Source: Micromussa lordhowensis
Taxonomy: Eukaryota; Cnidaria; Anthozoa; Scleractinia; Lobophylliidae
Direction of reading: 5' to 3'
NCBI GenBank assembly: GCA_964020085.1
Contig: OZ026596.1
Coordinates: forward strand, 32,036,022 to 32,100,021
DNA length: 64,000 nucleotides
Below, in pieces: positions 10,604-21,477 of this stretch; the first letter of the stretch is position 1, and every line of letters starts with the position of its first letter. The notes under the pieces are model-generated. The model made no database searches. It saw nothing but the letters and a program-made list of their open reading frames with translations, and was not told where the DNA came from. Made by a program: the position numbers and the translations under genes.

Positions 10604-11535
10604 AGAACAATAGGAGGTGGAGGTGGTAGAAAACAATAGAATTTAGGAGGAGGAGGAGGAGGAGGGAAAACAATAGAATTGAGGAGGAGGAGGAGGAGGA
10701 GGGAAAACAATAGAGTTGAGGAGGAGGAGGAGGAGGAGGAGGAGGAGGGAAAACAATAGAATTGAGGAGGAGGAGGAGGAGGAGGAGGAGGAGGAGGAGG
10801 AGGAGGAGGGAAAATAATAGAATTGAGGAGGAGGAGGAGGAGGAGGAGGAGGAGGGAAAACAATAGAATTGAGGAGGAGGAGGAGGAGGAGGGAAAACAA
10901 TAGAGTTGAGGAGGAGGAGGAGGAGGAGGAGGAGGAGGAGGAGGGAAAACAATAGAATTGAGGAGGAGGAGGAGGAGGAGGAGGAGGAAGGAAAATAATA
11001 GAGTTGAGGAGGAGGAGGAGGAGGAGGAGGAGGGAAAACAATAGAATTGAGGAGGAGGAGGAGGAGGAGGAGGAGGAGGAGGAGGAGGAGGAGGGAAAAC
11101 AATAGAATTGAGGAGGAGGAGGAGGAGGAGGAGGGAAAACAATAGAGTTGAGGAGGAGGAGGAGGAGGAGGAGGAGGAGGAGGAGGAGGAGGAGGAGGAG
11201 GAGGAGGAGGGAAAATAATAGAATTGAGGAGGAGGAGGAGGAGGGAAAGCAATAGAATTGAGGAGGAGGAGGAGGAGGAGGAGGAGGGAAAACAATAGAA
11301 TTGAGGAGGAGGAGGAGGAGGAGGAGGAGGGAAAACAATAGAATTTAGGAGGAGGAGGAGGAGGAGGAGGAGGGAAAACAATAGAATTGAGGAGGAGGAG
11401 GAGGAGGAGGAGGAGGAGGAGGAGGAGGAGGGAAAACAATAGAATTGAGGAGGAGGAAGAGGAGGAGGAGGAGGGAAAACAATAGAATTGAGGAGGAGGA
11501 GGAGGGGGAGGATGAGGAGGGGGTGGAGGGACAAT
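10604..11535 (+). repeat. GGA-repeat minisatellite between the two divergent promoters
   Basis: About 20 units. Each is a (GGA)n run of variable length followed by the constant spacer GGGAAAACAATAGAATT (with TAGAGTT and AATAATAG variants). One strand is almost pure purine. The long ORFs across it on the minus strand (poly-Ser, poly-Pro and poly-Leu in the three frames) are by-products of the triplet repeat. It fills the space between the two TATA boxes. Confidence 0.95.
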
Positions 11536-11559
11536 AATAGAACTGTGGTGGTTGAAGCC

Positions 11560-11591
11560 TATATAAATGTGGAATATTATCCATTTTGTCA
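11560..11591 (+). promoter_or_regulatory. Core promoter (TATA plus initiator) of the ATPase gene
   Basis: TATATAAA at 11560-11567 is followed 31 bp later by TCAGTT with its A at 11591, a classical initiator match at the ideal spacing. The ATG is at 11620. Confidence 0.65.
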
Positions 11592-11619
11592 GTTCGCGCT
11601 AGGCTTTGAGTGAGTTGAC

Positions 11620-12990
11620 ATGAGTTGGTCCTGTCCTGTTTGTCAAAAGGATTTTTCTAGAAAGGATTATTTGCAAAGACATATGAACAGCAAACACAGT
11701 AATTCCAATTTTGCTCCAGTCATACCGATGTCTCAAGAAAAGTGTCAGCGGTTTCAGTTTGAACATCCGTTCACTTGCATGGTGGCCGGGATGACTGGAT
11801 CAGGCAAGACGATCTGGGTCCAATCGCTGTTAAGACAGGCTTACAGAATGATTAATCTTCCTCCCGAAAGGATAGTGTGGTGTTACTCACAGTGGCAGCC
11901 CGCCTATATGGAAATGCTAGTCGCCATACCAAATATAGAATTTGTCAAGGGAATCCCAACGGCTTTAGAGCAAGATGATTATTTTAGTGTTAACAAACGG
12001 AATTTAATTGTCTTTGACGACCAAATGATTGAAGCCGGAAAAGATAATCGGATCGTGAACCTGTTTACAAAAGGATCGCATCACCGAAATCTGAGCGTTC
12101 TTTACATTGTGCAAAATCTGTTCCATCAAGGCAAAGGCAACCGAAGCATCAGCTTAAACAGTCATTACTTGGTGTTGTTCAAAAATCCACGTGATAAACT
12201 ACAAGTTTTGACTCTAGCCAAACAAATGTATCCCGGGCGTACCGATTTCTTCCTAAAACAATATGAAGAAGCTGTAAGAAGGCCCTATGGTTATCTTTTG
12301 ATCGATTTGAAAACTACCACTCGAGATGACTGTAGGCTGAGAACAAACGTGCTCCCTGGAGAAGAAAACTTTAATCAAGTAGAGCTAGAAGAAAATATCC
12401 CTCAGGAGTTACTAAGATATCTGAAACAGCAAACTCTGATGGTGCCCCCGCCAATTTCGGAGATGCAACGCATTCAGAATAATGTGGATAATCTCTTGTA
12501 TCGTACAAACCTTGGAGAGGACCAAAAAGCGAAGCAGTACATGCAGTTGCAAAACAAGTTTTTAAACTATAAACACCAGCTGAAATCGTTAATACCTGAA
12601 GCAACAATATCCACCCAACCCCAAGAGTCAAACCAAATGTCTACGACTGTACTGACAGGCGGCCTATCAACAGCAGTGCCAAACCCCGATCAAGAACCAC
12701 CAGAAATCATACCAGCGACTCCAGTTCAAGCACCAACCCAAGTGACAGCCCCACAAGCCTTATCTACCATGGCAACCTCTTCCTCTATCTCGTCTCCCTC
12801 CCTCCCTCCCTCCATTTTGACTCCCCCTCCCACAGTCGAATCGCTGTCACCAGTTAGAAAGCGTAAACGCCCCCAGTCTGTCAAATTTGTAAATTACCTG
12901 GACTATGAACCGAAGAAAGCCTCTAGACGATCACGACGTTTACACAGGACTTCGCCTTACAAGTACTCTCAATACGATGAAGACGATTGA
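11620..12990 (+). CDS. C2H2 zinc finger-P-loop ATPase, FtsK/HerA (A32-like) packaging type
   Basis: 456 residues, one exon. Residues 5-26 are a single C2H2 finger (CPVC ... H-x4-H). Walker A GMTGSGKT is at 57-64, and a hydrophobic strand ending in two acids (LIVFDD, 129-134) is the likely Walker B. The spacing and surrounding motifs resemble packaging ATPases of Polintons, adintoviruses and related dsDNA viruses. About 150 Pro/Ser/Thr-rich residues follow, then basic patches (VRKRKRP, KKASRRSRR). The finger-ATPase fusion is notable, and the finger may recognise the TIR or another DNA site. The stop lies in the inner edge of the right TIR, and AATAAA follows at 13104. An intact ORF suggests a recent insertion. 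Confidence 0.82.
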   Translation: MSWSCPVCQKDFSRKDYLQRHMNSKHSNSNFAPVIPMSQEKCQRFQFEHPFTCMVAGMTGSGKTIWVQSLLRQAYRMINLPPERIVWCYSQWQPAYMEMLVAIPNIEFVKGIPTALEQDDYFSVNKRNLIVFDDQMIEAGKDNRIVNLFTKGSHHRNLSVLYIVQNLFHQGKGNRSISLNSHYLVLFKNPRDKLQVLTLAKQMYPGRTDFFLKQYEEAVRRPYGYLLIDLKTTTRDDCRLRTNVLPGEENFNQVELEENIPQELLRYLKQQTLMVPPPISEMQRIQNNVDNLLYRTNLGEDQKAKQYMQLQNKFLNYKHQLKSLIPEATISTQPQESNQMSTTVLTGGLSTAVPNPDQEPPEIIPATPVQAPTQVTAPQALSTMATSSSISSPSLPPSILTPPPTVESLSPVRKRKRPQSVKFVNYLDYEPKKASRRSRRLHRTSPYKYSQYDEDD

Positions 12991-13259
12991 TTGCATCCTA
13001 ATTTTCTGATACTTTACTCATAAACATTTTATAGTTGTTGTAATTTTGGTGTATTCATTTCAAATCTGTGTGTATTATTTTTTTGTATTCGCTAATAACA
13101 AGCAATAAAGTCTGTTTAGAAAACGCGTTGTCTGAAAAATATTTATTGTCGCGTGTTGACAATTAATTAGCGGTCTGATATTCTATTGTTGTAATTTCAA
13201 TGGTAGAGCTGTCCCATGGGCTTTTCCGTTGGAGTTTGTATGCAAATCTAGGGTTGAAA
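12976..13259 (-). repeat. Right terminal inverted repeat of the virus-like element
   Basis: Inverted copy of 8517-8797. It begins inside the last codons of the ATPase gene and ends at GGGTTGAAA. Confidence 0.92.
13104..13109 (+). terminator. Poly(A) signal supplied by the right TIR
   Basis: AATAAA lies ~115 bp after the ATPase stop, in mirror position to the signal in the left TIR. Confidence 0.55.
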
Positions 13260-13351
13260 TCCATCATTTTTGATGACGTCAACCCCTTAGGGTATTGTGA
13301 CGTCACTGTGTCCCTGTGTCCCTGGCGCAGAACTCTCTGTTTCCTACTACT

Positions 13352-13505
13352 GTGCTCGTTTACCGCTGTCAGTGCTGTCCTATAGCTGACCATGAGCTTG
13401 TCAATGAGGAAGTTACGCACGAAATGAATAAAAGTATAAGTAGAGAGGTACGGGAGAGCCAGGCTCTTCAGTTTGCTACTCAACGGTGGGGATTCTGCCG
13501 TTTAC
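13352..13505 (+). repeat. Dispersed repeat R2, copy a
   Basis: It starts GTGCTCGTTTACCGCTGTCA and ends in GATTCTGCCGTTTAC. It matches 14395-14609 in direct orientation but lacks an internal ~65-bp segment present there. It abuts copy 2 of the 529-bp repeat. Confidence 0.7.
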
Positions 13506-13508
13506 GGT

Positions 13509-14037
13509 AAAGTGAAAGTGTCCGTGACGTGATGTAAAAGCACCCAAGCATTTTGCATATCAATTTCAAAAAAGTTTAAGCAAGAACCAGAATGTAACAC
13601 AAGGTAAAGAGAAAGTTTTTTTTTCGAAGTTATAAAAGAGTTTGCAATAATTTGGAAGATGTATATTTAGAATTAAAAACTTGCTGTATAAATAAGTGTC
13701 ACTTCTGTAAAGTGGCACCTACTCCTCACTTTTAAATTTACTTATTATATGGCTTGCGTTTGTAGCCGATACAACGCGAGCTCTGATTGGCTAATACTAG
13801 GGCATTATTCTCCCTGAATTCCCCACGCCTCTTGTGGAAATCCCTGGATACAAGTGAAACGGGCCAATTTTACGTTAGGACGAAGTACACAATTCTGGGA
13901 CAAACATAAATCTGCTATGCAAGTCACGGAATGCAAAATTTATAAACAAAAGGCGGCGGGGAGAATTTCCGTGTTGAGCAATTGAAACGGAGAAAATAGC
14001 TTAGAGAAAAATAACGAAAAAAAAACAACTTTATTTA
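13509..14037 (+). repeat. 529-bp direct repeat, copy 2 (right of the TIR element)
   Basis: Direct copy of 7736-8264, with small substitutions and indels. About 250 bp of unrelated DNA separates it from the right TIR, as on the left side, and those two 250-bp spacers do not match each other. Confidence 0.8.
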
Positions 14038-14394
14038 AGCACTGTCTAGCTTGCGAATGAATTATGAATACTGAGAATGTAAAAACAAGTATTTAAAATT
14101 GTTCATTGTATGAGAACCCGAAACCTGTTGCTTACAAGGGCAAGGGTTTCCGAGGAGCATAACTTGGCAAGAAGTGAGTGAAACCAACTAGTGAAGCCGG
14201 GGAGGACACCAGATTTGAAATCCAGCAGCTAGCCTTAGCCGCTCAAAAATTCGTCCAGTTTCGACGGTCCCTTATAATCGCAAGGTGTAACCGTGCAAGT
14301 TTTTGTCCGTGAAAAAATTTGTCCGGACCCGTGTAAACGAGACCGAAGATATACGGGTCGCGCCGCCTCAGAGATTAAGGAAGGAATAAGGACA

Positions 14395-14609
14395 GTGCTT
14401 GTTTACCGCTGTCAGTGCTGTCCTATAGCTGACCATGAGCTTGTCAATGAGGGAGTTACACACGAAAGAATAAAAGTATAAGTAGAGAGGTACAATTCAG
14501 TTGTTTAATTCTCAAAGGAAAGTACAGGACACAGAAGTACAGAAATATCAAAAACGGGAGAGCCAGGCTCTTCACTGTCCTGCGGGACGGTAGGGATTCT
14601 GCTGTTTAC
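14395..14609 (+). repeat. Dispersed repeat R2, copy b
   Basis: The longer version of the repeat at 13352-13505. The extra ~65 bp lies after AGTAGAGAGGTAC. Confidence 0.7.
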
Positions 14610-17600
14610 AAGAGATCGGGGCATGGCAAGAATTTTTTGCTTTCGTCATGACCGAGGCTCTCTCTCTAGCAGCAACAGAATTGAGATCATCTGTTGCCGG
14701 GATTTTACTGACTGGGATCAAGCTTGACTGGTGAAGCTGGCGTTACTGCTAACCTGTCATTTTATTTGAATCAGTTTTGTCGCGCCCAAGGCTACTGAGT
14801 GTCTGGTTCTCTTTTAAGAGAGCCAAAGGCTCCGAATGAAACGCAGCTTTTTCCTGGAGGGCAGCAGGGAAGGTTTATTTTTTTCATATAACTTGTTATA
14901 CATATTCCATATCTCATAGCTTGTCTGAAGTTACAATCACTAAACTGGCTCTGTTCCTCGCTGAAGCTGGCCGTAGCCACGCTGCTTTATTGATTGATCG
15001 GTGAGTAGGGAAACTTAGTCCAGCTGAAATGCTCCCCTAGACATGAAAAACGGCACGAATGAAAATATTTGAATGAAGACAATTCAACATAATTGCACAA
15101 CAAACAAAGATTAATCTAGCTAGTTGACTTGACTGAAAGCTTTGGCATAGCTTTTCTTGTTATATTTTGTTAATTACATTTATTTCAAAAACCACAATAA
15201 AGATGATATGAGGACGCTTGATAACCTTGCAACATTATTCATAAGTTACTAAATGTGGATAAAAAACGATGTACAGAGGGCAGACGTGCGCATTGGCAGA
15301 TTTCTTCCGCTTTTAGTCATCCTTCGAACAGCTTGGACTTTCCCTTGATAACGCAAATTGTAACTGAATACCAAATCTGTACGTCATCTAGTCCAAATAT
15401 TGCAAATCACATAATAAAACAATGGACTTTACTACCAGAAATGTGCCAAAAACGTTATAATTTGAGATCTTTTTAGAACTCTTATCTTATTTTTAGCTTC
15501 TAAACCTTTATATATTTTACCGATTTTTTTTTGTCACGGTGGGAAGAGTTCTCTTATCTTTGTCTTTTCCAGATGAAGATTTTGATCAAGATTTTGATCA
15601 TCTAGTCATCGCACGCTGGTCCGTCCTAATGAATTAGACTTTAAGCGACTAAATAACGAAGTTCCCTAACTTCGCCAAATTAGTTTGTATATATTGAATA
15701 AGCACTTTACCTCACTGTCAACCAGAAGCGCACTTGGTACACAGCCCAGCGCGCTTAGCTTGTACCCAGTCTGTTGAGTTTCTGACAGAGATAGTTGGAG
15801 GCTGCTTGTATGCGTTGTTCCAGAACGGATTTCAGTCCTACCCATCTATAGATCTTTCATAATAATAAAGTATTAGCAATTTGGCAGAATTCTAGTTTGG
15901 TTTCTCCCATTCCGTCGTAAGCATTTGCTATCTTATTTACAGAAATAGGTGGCTACATACAAAAAATCGCGGCAAATGACGACACGTCATGCCAACTCAA
16001 AATCCTCAGAATGCTTATCTGATAAATTTAAATCAAAGGCAGTCTCTTTAATTTGCCAAACTGTTTAATTGAAACGATCATCTAGAACAGATCTACGTGC
16101 TAAGAATATCTAATTAAGGCAGCGAGTGTTTACCGCAGTGAAATTACTATTAACTCGCAACTGAGTGGAAACAAGACTCGTCTTGGAATGTCTGAACCGT
16201 AGCTTTATACTGAGGGCTGATTTTGATAAATCGTAGCAAATGTTCACAATCGCGAATCAGTTGAGTCTCACAAACAAGGCAGTCGGCGTGGGTAGACGTG
16301 TCGAGTCAGCCCTTTCAAAGACTCTCTTTATCAACAAGTATTATTAGCAAGACAGGTCTGATTCTTAACCGGCGATAAGGAAATGTACCGGTAGCTATTA
16401 GAGAATTGATCTCAGGAAAACTGTAATTTTTATTCAGGTCACGGTTTTAAGAGGTTTTAGAAGAGCTATTCATGCTCACGAGACTATTATTACTTTTTTG
16501 TTATCAAGTTAGTACTATTTTTAGCCTGTGTACATCCGCCTGCTCCCCTCATCTGAGGGGAAGGGGCGGGTGTACACAGGTTACAATGTCTTTTTTTGTA
16601 GAGAGAGCATTGATTTAGATTTGTTTTGCTGCAGCTGTGAGATATTAAGGACAGGGGGAGGATATAGTTCTATGTCTTTATCTTCGGAGGCACATATCAT
16701 TCTTTTATTATATCAAAAATGTTTTGCCACAAACAAGTTCGCGAGCATTGAAAACAACTGAGTTTTATCACTAACGTTCTGTGGCTTTAATAATTAAGCT
16801 TCTCGTGCTTTTCCGGAGATGTAAACTATCTTTAGTTATTTTTCTCTTTTCTTTCTTCGTGTGTGTTGTTTAAAAAGGTTTTGTTACCGGATTAACTTTT
16901 GATTTTGACCTGTTTAGAAAAAAAATGAAGAAAAGGTGACTTTAGTTGCCTACGCTGGTTTTTTTGCTGATGTCTTTTCCACCTCAATCACGAGAAGAAT
17001 ACACCTTCTAACGATATTGTGTTTAACGTTTATTAGAAGCGTGCGTTTCATTTTCTTTCCCTCGTATCATCCAGGCAACCTTCGAAAAATGCTGGTGAGG
17101 GTTGAACAAGCAATACAAAGGAATGGACAATCAGAACAACAAACATTTTAACTTGATTCTAAAAAATATCTTTTACTTTTTCTGTGCTTAATTCCCACGG
17201 ACTGTTTGCTTCTTGCGCACGTTATTGGAAAGTTTGAAGACGGATAACAGACTGTATGAGTGTAGTCTAAGATTGCTTATCATTTCACCCGGATTGACCG
17301 GTTGAACGAGGTTATGAACTGCTGGACTTACAAGGGAAACGAGTCAACCAAACGTAAAATGTAATAATCGTCGACTTTTGTCAGCCCTGAATCCAATGGT
17401 TAGCCAAGCTCAGCAAATTATTCCACTCCACCTAACCTGCGTCGCAGCAAAATCCAAGAACGTTCTTCTACGCCAATCATTGAACAGAAAAGATCGGTTG
17501 AATTTGTCGAGGACCAGTCATAATCAACTATTGTCGGACTTTAGTTTGATTGACTAGGTTCGGCCGATCGAATCAAAATTAAAACAATTTTCACGAGAAT

Positions 17601-20337
17601 GTTCTCACCGCAGCTAATTACTCCACTTGATTCAATTCAAATTTTCCGGAAGCTTTGCTTTAATGGAAAACATCTTTAGTTGCGGCAAGCGAGAGCCGGC
17701 TTTTGTCTTAGCGTCAAATAAATAGCGATCAACCATTGGCTTAAACGTTTCCTCTATGACCACTGTTACTGTATACTTTTTAAGTGTGTTGACTATTTTG
17801 GGGAAAAATTATTGCCGCAACTGTCTTTAACAACCTGTTGTAATGTCGTATTCATATTTCTTTTTCCTTCGATATATTTTTCCTCACAAGAACTTGTCAC
17901 TCCATATTTTCTCCACGCAAACCCGCCAGCAGCCTTGATAAAAATAAACTTTGTTTACAATAATAATTAGCTTACGAACGAAAGGCGAGGATGTTTGTCT
18001 TCGTTAAGAGCCTAATTGCTTTATTTTGCGTAATCGAGTATCTGAAAGAGATATCAGGATATCTCGAACTGCCAGTTCCAGTACAAAGTCACGTTTTGAA
18101 AAATGTATATAGTTTGATAAGAATTATGAGTCAAAACTGAGCCGTAATCAAAGCTATAATTAAGGTTTAACAATAGCTAGGATCAAAACATACCTTTGAA
18201 ATTGAACGTGATTTTAGGCTCGAACGGCGTACAGATCAATCTTAATTCAAATATATGAAAAGAAAACGTGTCGAGATTTATTTTTATAGTGTTTATGCCA
18301 TTAAAATGGTGCGTGGGTGCGACCGGTCGCCAAGTGGAATATTGAAATCGTTAATTTGAAAGACGCCACAGTGATTCAAAAATTGAATCGAAAACTGAAT
18401 GAGAGGTGAGGTAGAATTTGCTAAAAACGTGGTCATGTTATCTGACCTAATCTCCTAATTAAGTTTTAAGATGTGCAAATAGTACAACTGATATTTGTGG
18501 CAAAGTTTTCTCGTCGGAAACTTTCATGCACAGTTTTTTACAGAATTAAAATGTCAGTCATTTGTCAAGCGGTAGAGTTTTTGATCTCGGGTATCGTTTT
18601 ACCAACTGGAGCATAAATGATACCGGCAGAACAAGAAGCTAGCCTTGAACACCGAGAGCTCGTTTGTACCTGTTGAAACCGTGCGGCAAAAGGTGAGTTT
18701 TTCAGAGGGATCGCATTTTAACTATTTGAGAGTGAAACAGTGGTTGAAGAGTGTTTTTTTGGTGGTAAAGAAACTACATTAGAATACAGCTTCACATTTA
18801 ACGTTTATGGTCGTGTTCTATAGTTTTCAAGGGGCTCGCTTTAAATCGGTTGCATTGCTGTTGAAATGTATAGTAAGTCAAAACTCGGTGACTTTTTCTG
18901 AAATATATCTTGAATGAAGAAAGTTATTGGTGGCGTGTCCTGCAGTCCTCTAAGAAGCAGGAATATTGAAGAACTGAATAGAATTGTGTAAACCAGCAGG
19001 TTTACAAAACCAACGATGACTGAGCAAAGTCCCTTACTTAATGAACTCCGATGAAACGCTTCTTATTTCAATCTAAGCCGAAACGTTTTATTTTTTCAGT
19101 TTATCGGATATTATTCAACAAGCATAGAGACTTAATCCAAAAGGCTCCTGCTCTAGACAAATAGACTAAAAATCAAGTAAGGCTGATACTAAGTAGAAAA
19201 TCAAACGCGACAACGACATGATAGAGTCCAGAGAGGCAAGGTGCAACCGTAGACAGCTGTTTCAACCTGGTTGGGTCTCGTCAGCACGTTGTAGCAGCAA
19301 ACACATAGCAACCAGCACGATGGCCAATTGTGGTAATGACCACAGATGAAACTCAAGTCTAATTGTTTGCGGATTGGTCAACGTCACATGCACAACGCGT
19401 GACTGCGTGAACAGGCAAAACTCCGGAATATCGTGTCGATGTCGCGATAAGAAAATTGTGGACAAACAACAGCTGTCCTGCAGAAAATGCATGACAAATA
19501 ACATGATAAACAAGAACTGTCCAAGGTTTTTTAGAAAAAAATGGTGATATTCTCACGACCAGTTAAAGAGCGAATAAAGAGCAATGAAGCACTGTTGTTG
19601 TTGGCAACAAATAAATCGCAGATAACCGCCACTTTCAGAAATGTTTCAAATTAGGGATAAGTACATTCTTTACATCGGAGTGATTTTAATTGTACTGCAA
19701 AAGTAATGAAACACTCATTAACTGCTCCTTCGAACCATTTCTCTTAGCCAAAAAGAAAAACTTGCTCAATTTTTTCGAAGTTTTAATTATTACTGAAGTG
19801 GTTTATTTATCACATGGGGTATACTTGAAAACAAATACATTTCTAAAACAGCGGCAAATTGTCACCAAATAAATGGTCTTAATGTGTTCAAAAATGAAAG
19901 AAATTCACTTTAAGTAACTGATAGTTGCTAGTGATTTTATGGACTTTGAGTGCCATCCATTATTTAAAAGCTTTTAGTTTTTTCAACAAAACGCCCTAGA
20001 GAAAACTTGTTGAAAACTCTTTTAATCTGCGTTTGAAAGAAATATTCCTACGTTTTAGTGACGTCTTGGGTAAATATTTCTGACAAACATTTACCATGAG
20101 TTGACGTAATAAAACTTATTTTCTAGCAGTGGCCTAAACGATGCCAGGAATACAGCGATAAATGATTTGAAGTGACGTTATACAATTGTGCACGACTGTT
20201 GTTTTTTATCAGACAAGAGCTGGCGACGTTAAAATTTAATTATTTTCATTCACACGTAGAGTAAACAATTTCAACTAATACCCTTTTCTATTGCTGTTTT
20301 CGTTTAAGAGGTTCAGTTTGAAGCTTGATGCGGTAAA
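14610..20337. other. Long intergenic stretch
   Basis: No gene recognised. The short ORFs here lack family features and splice support. One possible terminal exon (15576-15639, after TTTTCCAG; acidic DEDFDQDFDH then a stop) has no partner exon that I could find. The hairpin at 16525-16580 is listed separately. Confidence 0.4.
16525..16580. repeat. Imperfect hairpin, stem ~27 bp
   Basis: CCTGTGTACATCCGCC is opposed to GGCGGGTGTACACAGG's complement, with a TC loop flanked by CCCCTCA/TGAGGGG. Only four mismatches occur in the stem. It is probably a short fold-back repeat. Confidence 0.6.
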
Positions 20338-21477
20338 ATGAACAACACCTCTTTTCACAACACGTCTTTGGGCCAAGTCAGTATCACCAATGCATGGCAC
20401 CCGGTGTTTGTAACGATTTCCACGGCTTGCTACTCGTTGATAATCTTCACTTCCCTCCTTGGGAACGGTTTGGTTTGCTTGGCAATCTGTCTCAATAAAA
20501 GTCTTCGGTCGTCGCCAACAATGTCGTTCATCTTTTCACTGGCTTGCTGCGATCTGTTCACTGCGAGCATTGCTATGCCATTCGACGCGGAAAACCTGCT
20601 GCTTGACGGAGTCTGGCGACACGGTGAAGTCCTTTGCATTGTATGGACGACTGCGTACCTCTTCAGTGTGCCTACATCGATATTAACTCTTTTGATCCTC
20701 ACAATTGACCGCTACAAGACCCTGAGTGATCCACTGAGACGGTTTCGCAAGTCAAAGTTCTTGTCTGTGAAGAGTTCTCGCGTGACAGTGGTTGCCCTGT
20801 GGTGCTACTCTCTTGTGTTCTCCTTGTTGCCTGTGATGGGGTGGAGACTTTACCCCTCCTACGTCAATGGAGGTTATTGCTTCTTCAATATCACACCCAC
20901 CTATTCCGCTCTGAGCAGTGTTCTACACTTTATTCTACCGTTGCTCATCATCGGCGGGATTTATTTCAAGATTAATCGCATTGCTCAGAACGTGAAAAAC
21001 TGCCAGGATTTGTGTGACACGGCAAACTCTTCCCCAGGCCATATAGTCCGACACCCGACCCCGCGCGATCAAGGCAACTACAAGAGAAATCTCAAAGCCA
21101 CAAAAACAATTGCATTTATAATTTCTGTATTGTTTATTTGCTGGTTTCCTTATAGCGTGACTAGTATGGTGTTAAGCCTTTGTAAAACTTGCTTTTTTAG
21201 CGTTCCACAAGAACTGCTTGCCTCTCTTTTAATGCTGGGATACCTAAACTCGGCCCTAAACCCCTTTATCTATTCTCTCAGCAACCGGAAGTTCAAGGAT
21301 ACTTACTGCGCTCTTTTTCTGTCAATCAGAAAAATCGGCAGAAATGTACTGCGCAGGTCAAAGTTACAGTCCCAGACAAGTGACTCGTCACTCTCTAGCA
21401 GGCGTCATGTAAGCGTCATGGGGCAGACCGGGAGCATTCAATTGACCGCTTACACCGTTTCGCTAAATTCACGTTGA
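20338..21477 (+). CDS. Class A (rhodopsin-family) G protein-coupled receptor, intronless
   Basis: 379 residues with seven hydrophobic segments. Visible landmarks: N-glycosylation sites (NNTS, HNTS) in the short N-terminus, GNGLV in TM1 (42-46), LACCD in TM2 (68-72), Cys100 and Cys181 for the ECL1/2 disulfide, DRY at 124-126, CWFP in TM6 (268-271) and NPFIY in TM7 (308-312). The third intracellular loop is short (~45 residues). Position 3.32 is Tyr107 rather than Asp, so it is not a canonical biogenic-amine receptor although the overall look is amine/melatonin/opsin-group-like. The ligand cannot be predicted. Cnidarian genomes carry many intronless receptors of this kind. The Ser-rich tail offers phosphorylation sites. 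Confidence 0.93.
   Translation: MNNTSFHNTSLGQVSITNAWHPVFVTISTACYSLIIFTSLLGNGLVCLAICLNKSLRSSPTMSFIFSLACCDLFTASIAMPFDAENLLLDGVWRHGEVLCIVWTTAYLFSVPTSILTLLILTIDRYKTLSDPLRRFRKSKFLSVKSSRVTVVALWCYSLVFSLLPVMGWRLYPSYVNGGYCFFNITPTYSALSSVLHFILPLLIIGGIYFKINRIAQNVKNCQDLCDTANSSPGHIVRHPTPRDQGNYKRNLKATKTIAFIISVLFICWFPYSVTSMVLSLCKTCFFSVPQELLASLLMLGYLNSALNPFIYSLSNRKFKDTYCALFLSIRKIGRNVLRRSKLQSQTSDSSLSSRRHVSVMGQTGSIQLTAYTVSLNSR

Larger units (their letters stand above)
8517..13259. mobile_element. 4.74-kb TIR element with virus-like genes (Polinton/adintovirus-related, non-autonomous or novel)
   Basis: Near-identical inverted repeats (8517-8797 and 12976-13259) bound the unit. Inside, three genes read leftward (8845-9627, 9687-10070, 10061-10486) and one rightward (11620-12990), all starting from a central promoter region. 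The products resemble proteins encoded by Polinton/Maverick elements and adintoviruses: a packaging-type P-loop ATPase, a pX-like basic protein, and a small conserved protein ending in a glycine triplet plus a leucine-rich tail. No DNA polymerase B, integrase, protease or major capsid gene is present, so on its own it cannot be a complete Polinton. All four ORFs are intact, which argues for recent activity or selection. No clear target-site duplication is visible. The family assignment comes from remembered patterns, not from a search. Confidence 0.75.

Noticed and set aside
10449..11584. Long minus-strand ORFs of 231-361 codons
   Set aside because: They are translations of the GGA minisatellite (poly-Ser, poly-Pro, poly-Leu in the three frames) and have no other protein content.
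12371..12631. 86-codon minus-strand ORF with a signal-like start
   Set aside because: Complete antisense shadow of the ATPase gene.
8517..13259. Calling the element a full Polinton/Maverick
   Set aside because: Too short, and lacks polymerase B, integrase, protease and major capsid genes; TIR ends and duplication do not show the usual Polinton features.
14293..14481. 62-codon plus-strand ORF sharing a segment with 13316-13510
   Set aside because: The shared part is the R2 repeat read in different contexts; no conservation of frame between the two copies.
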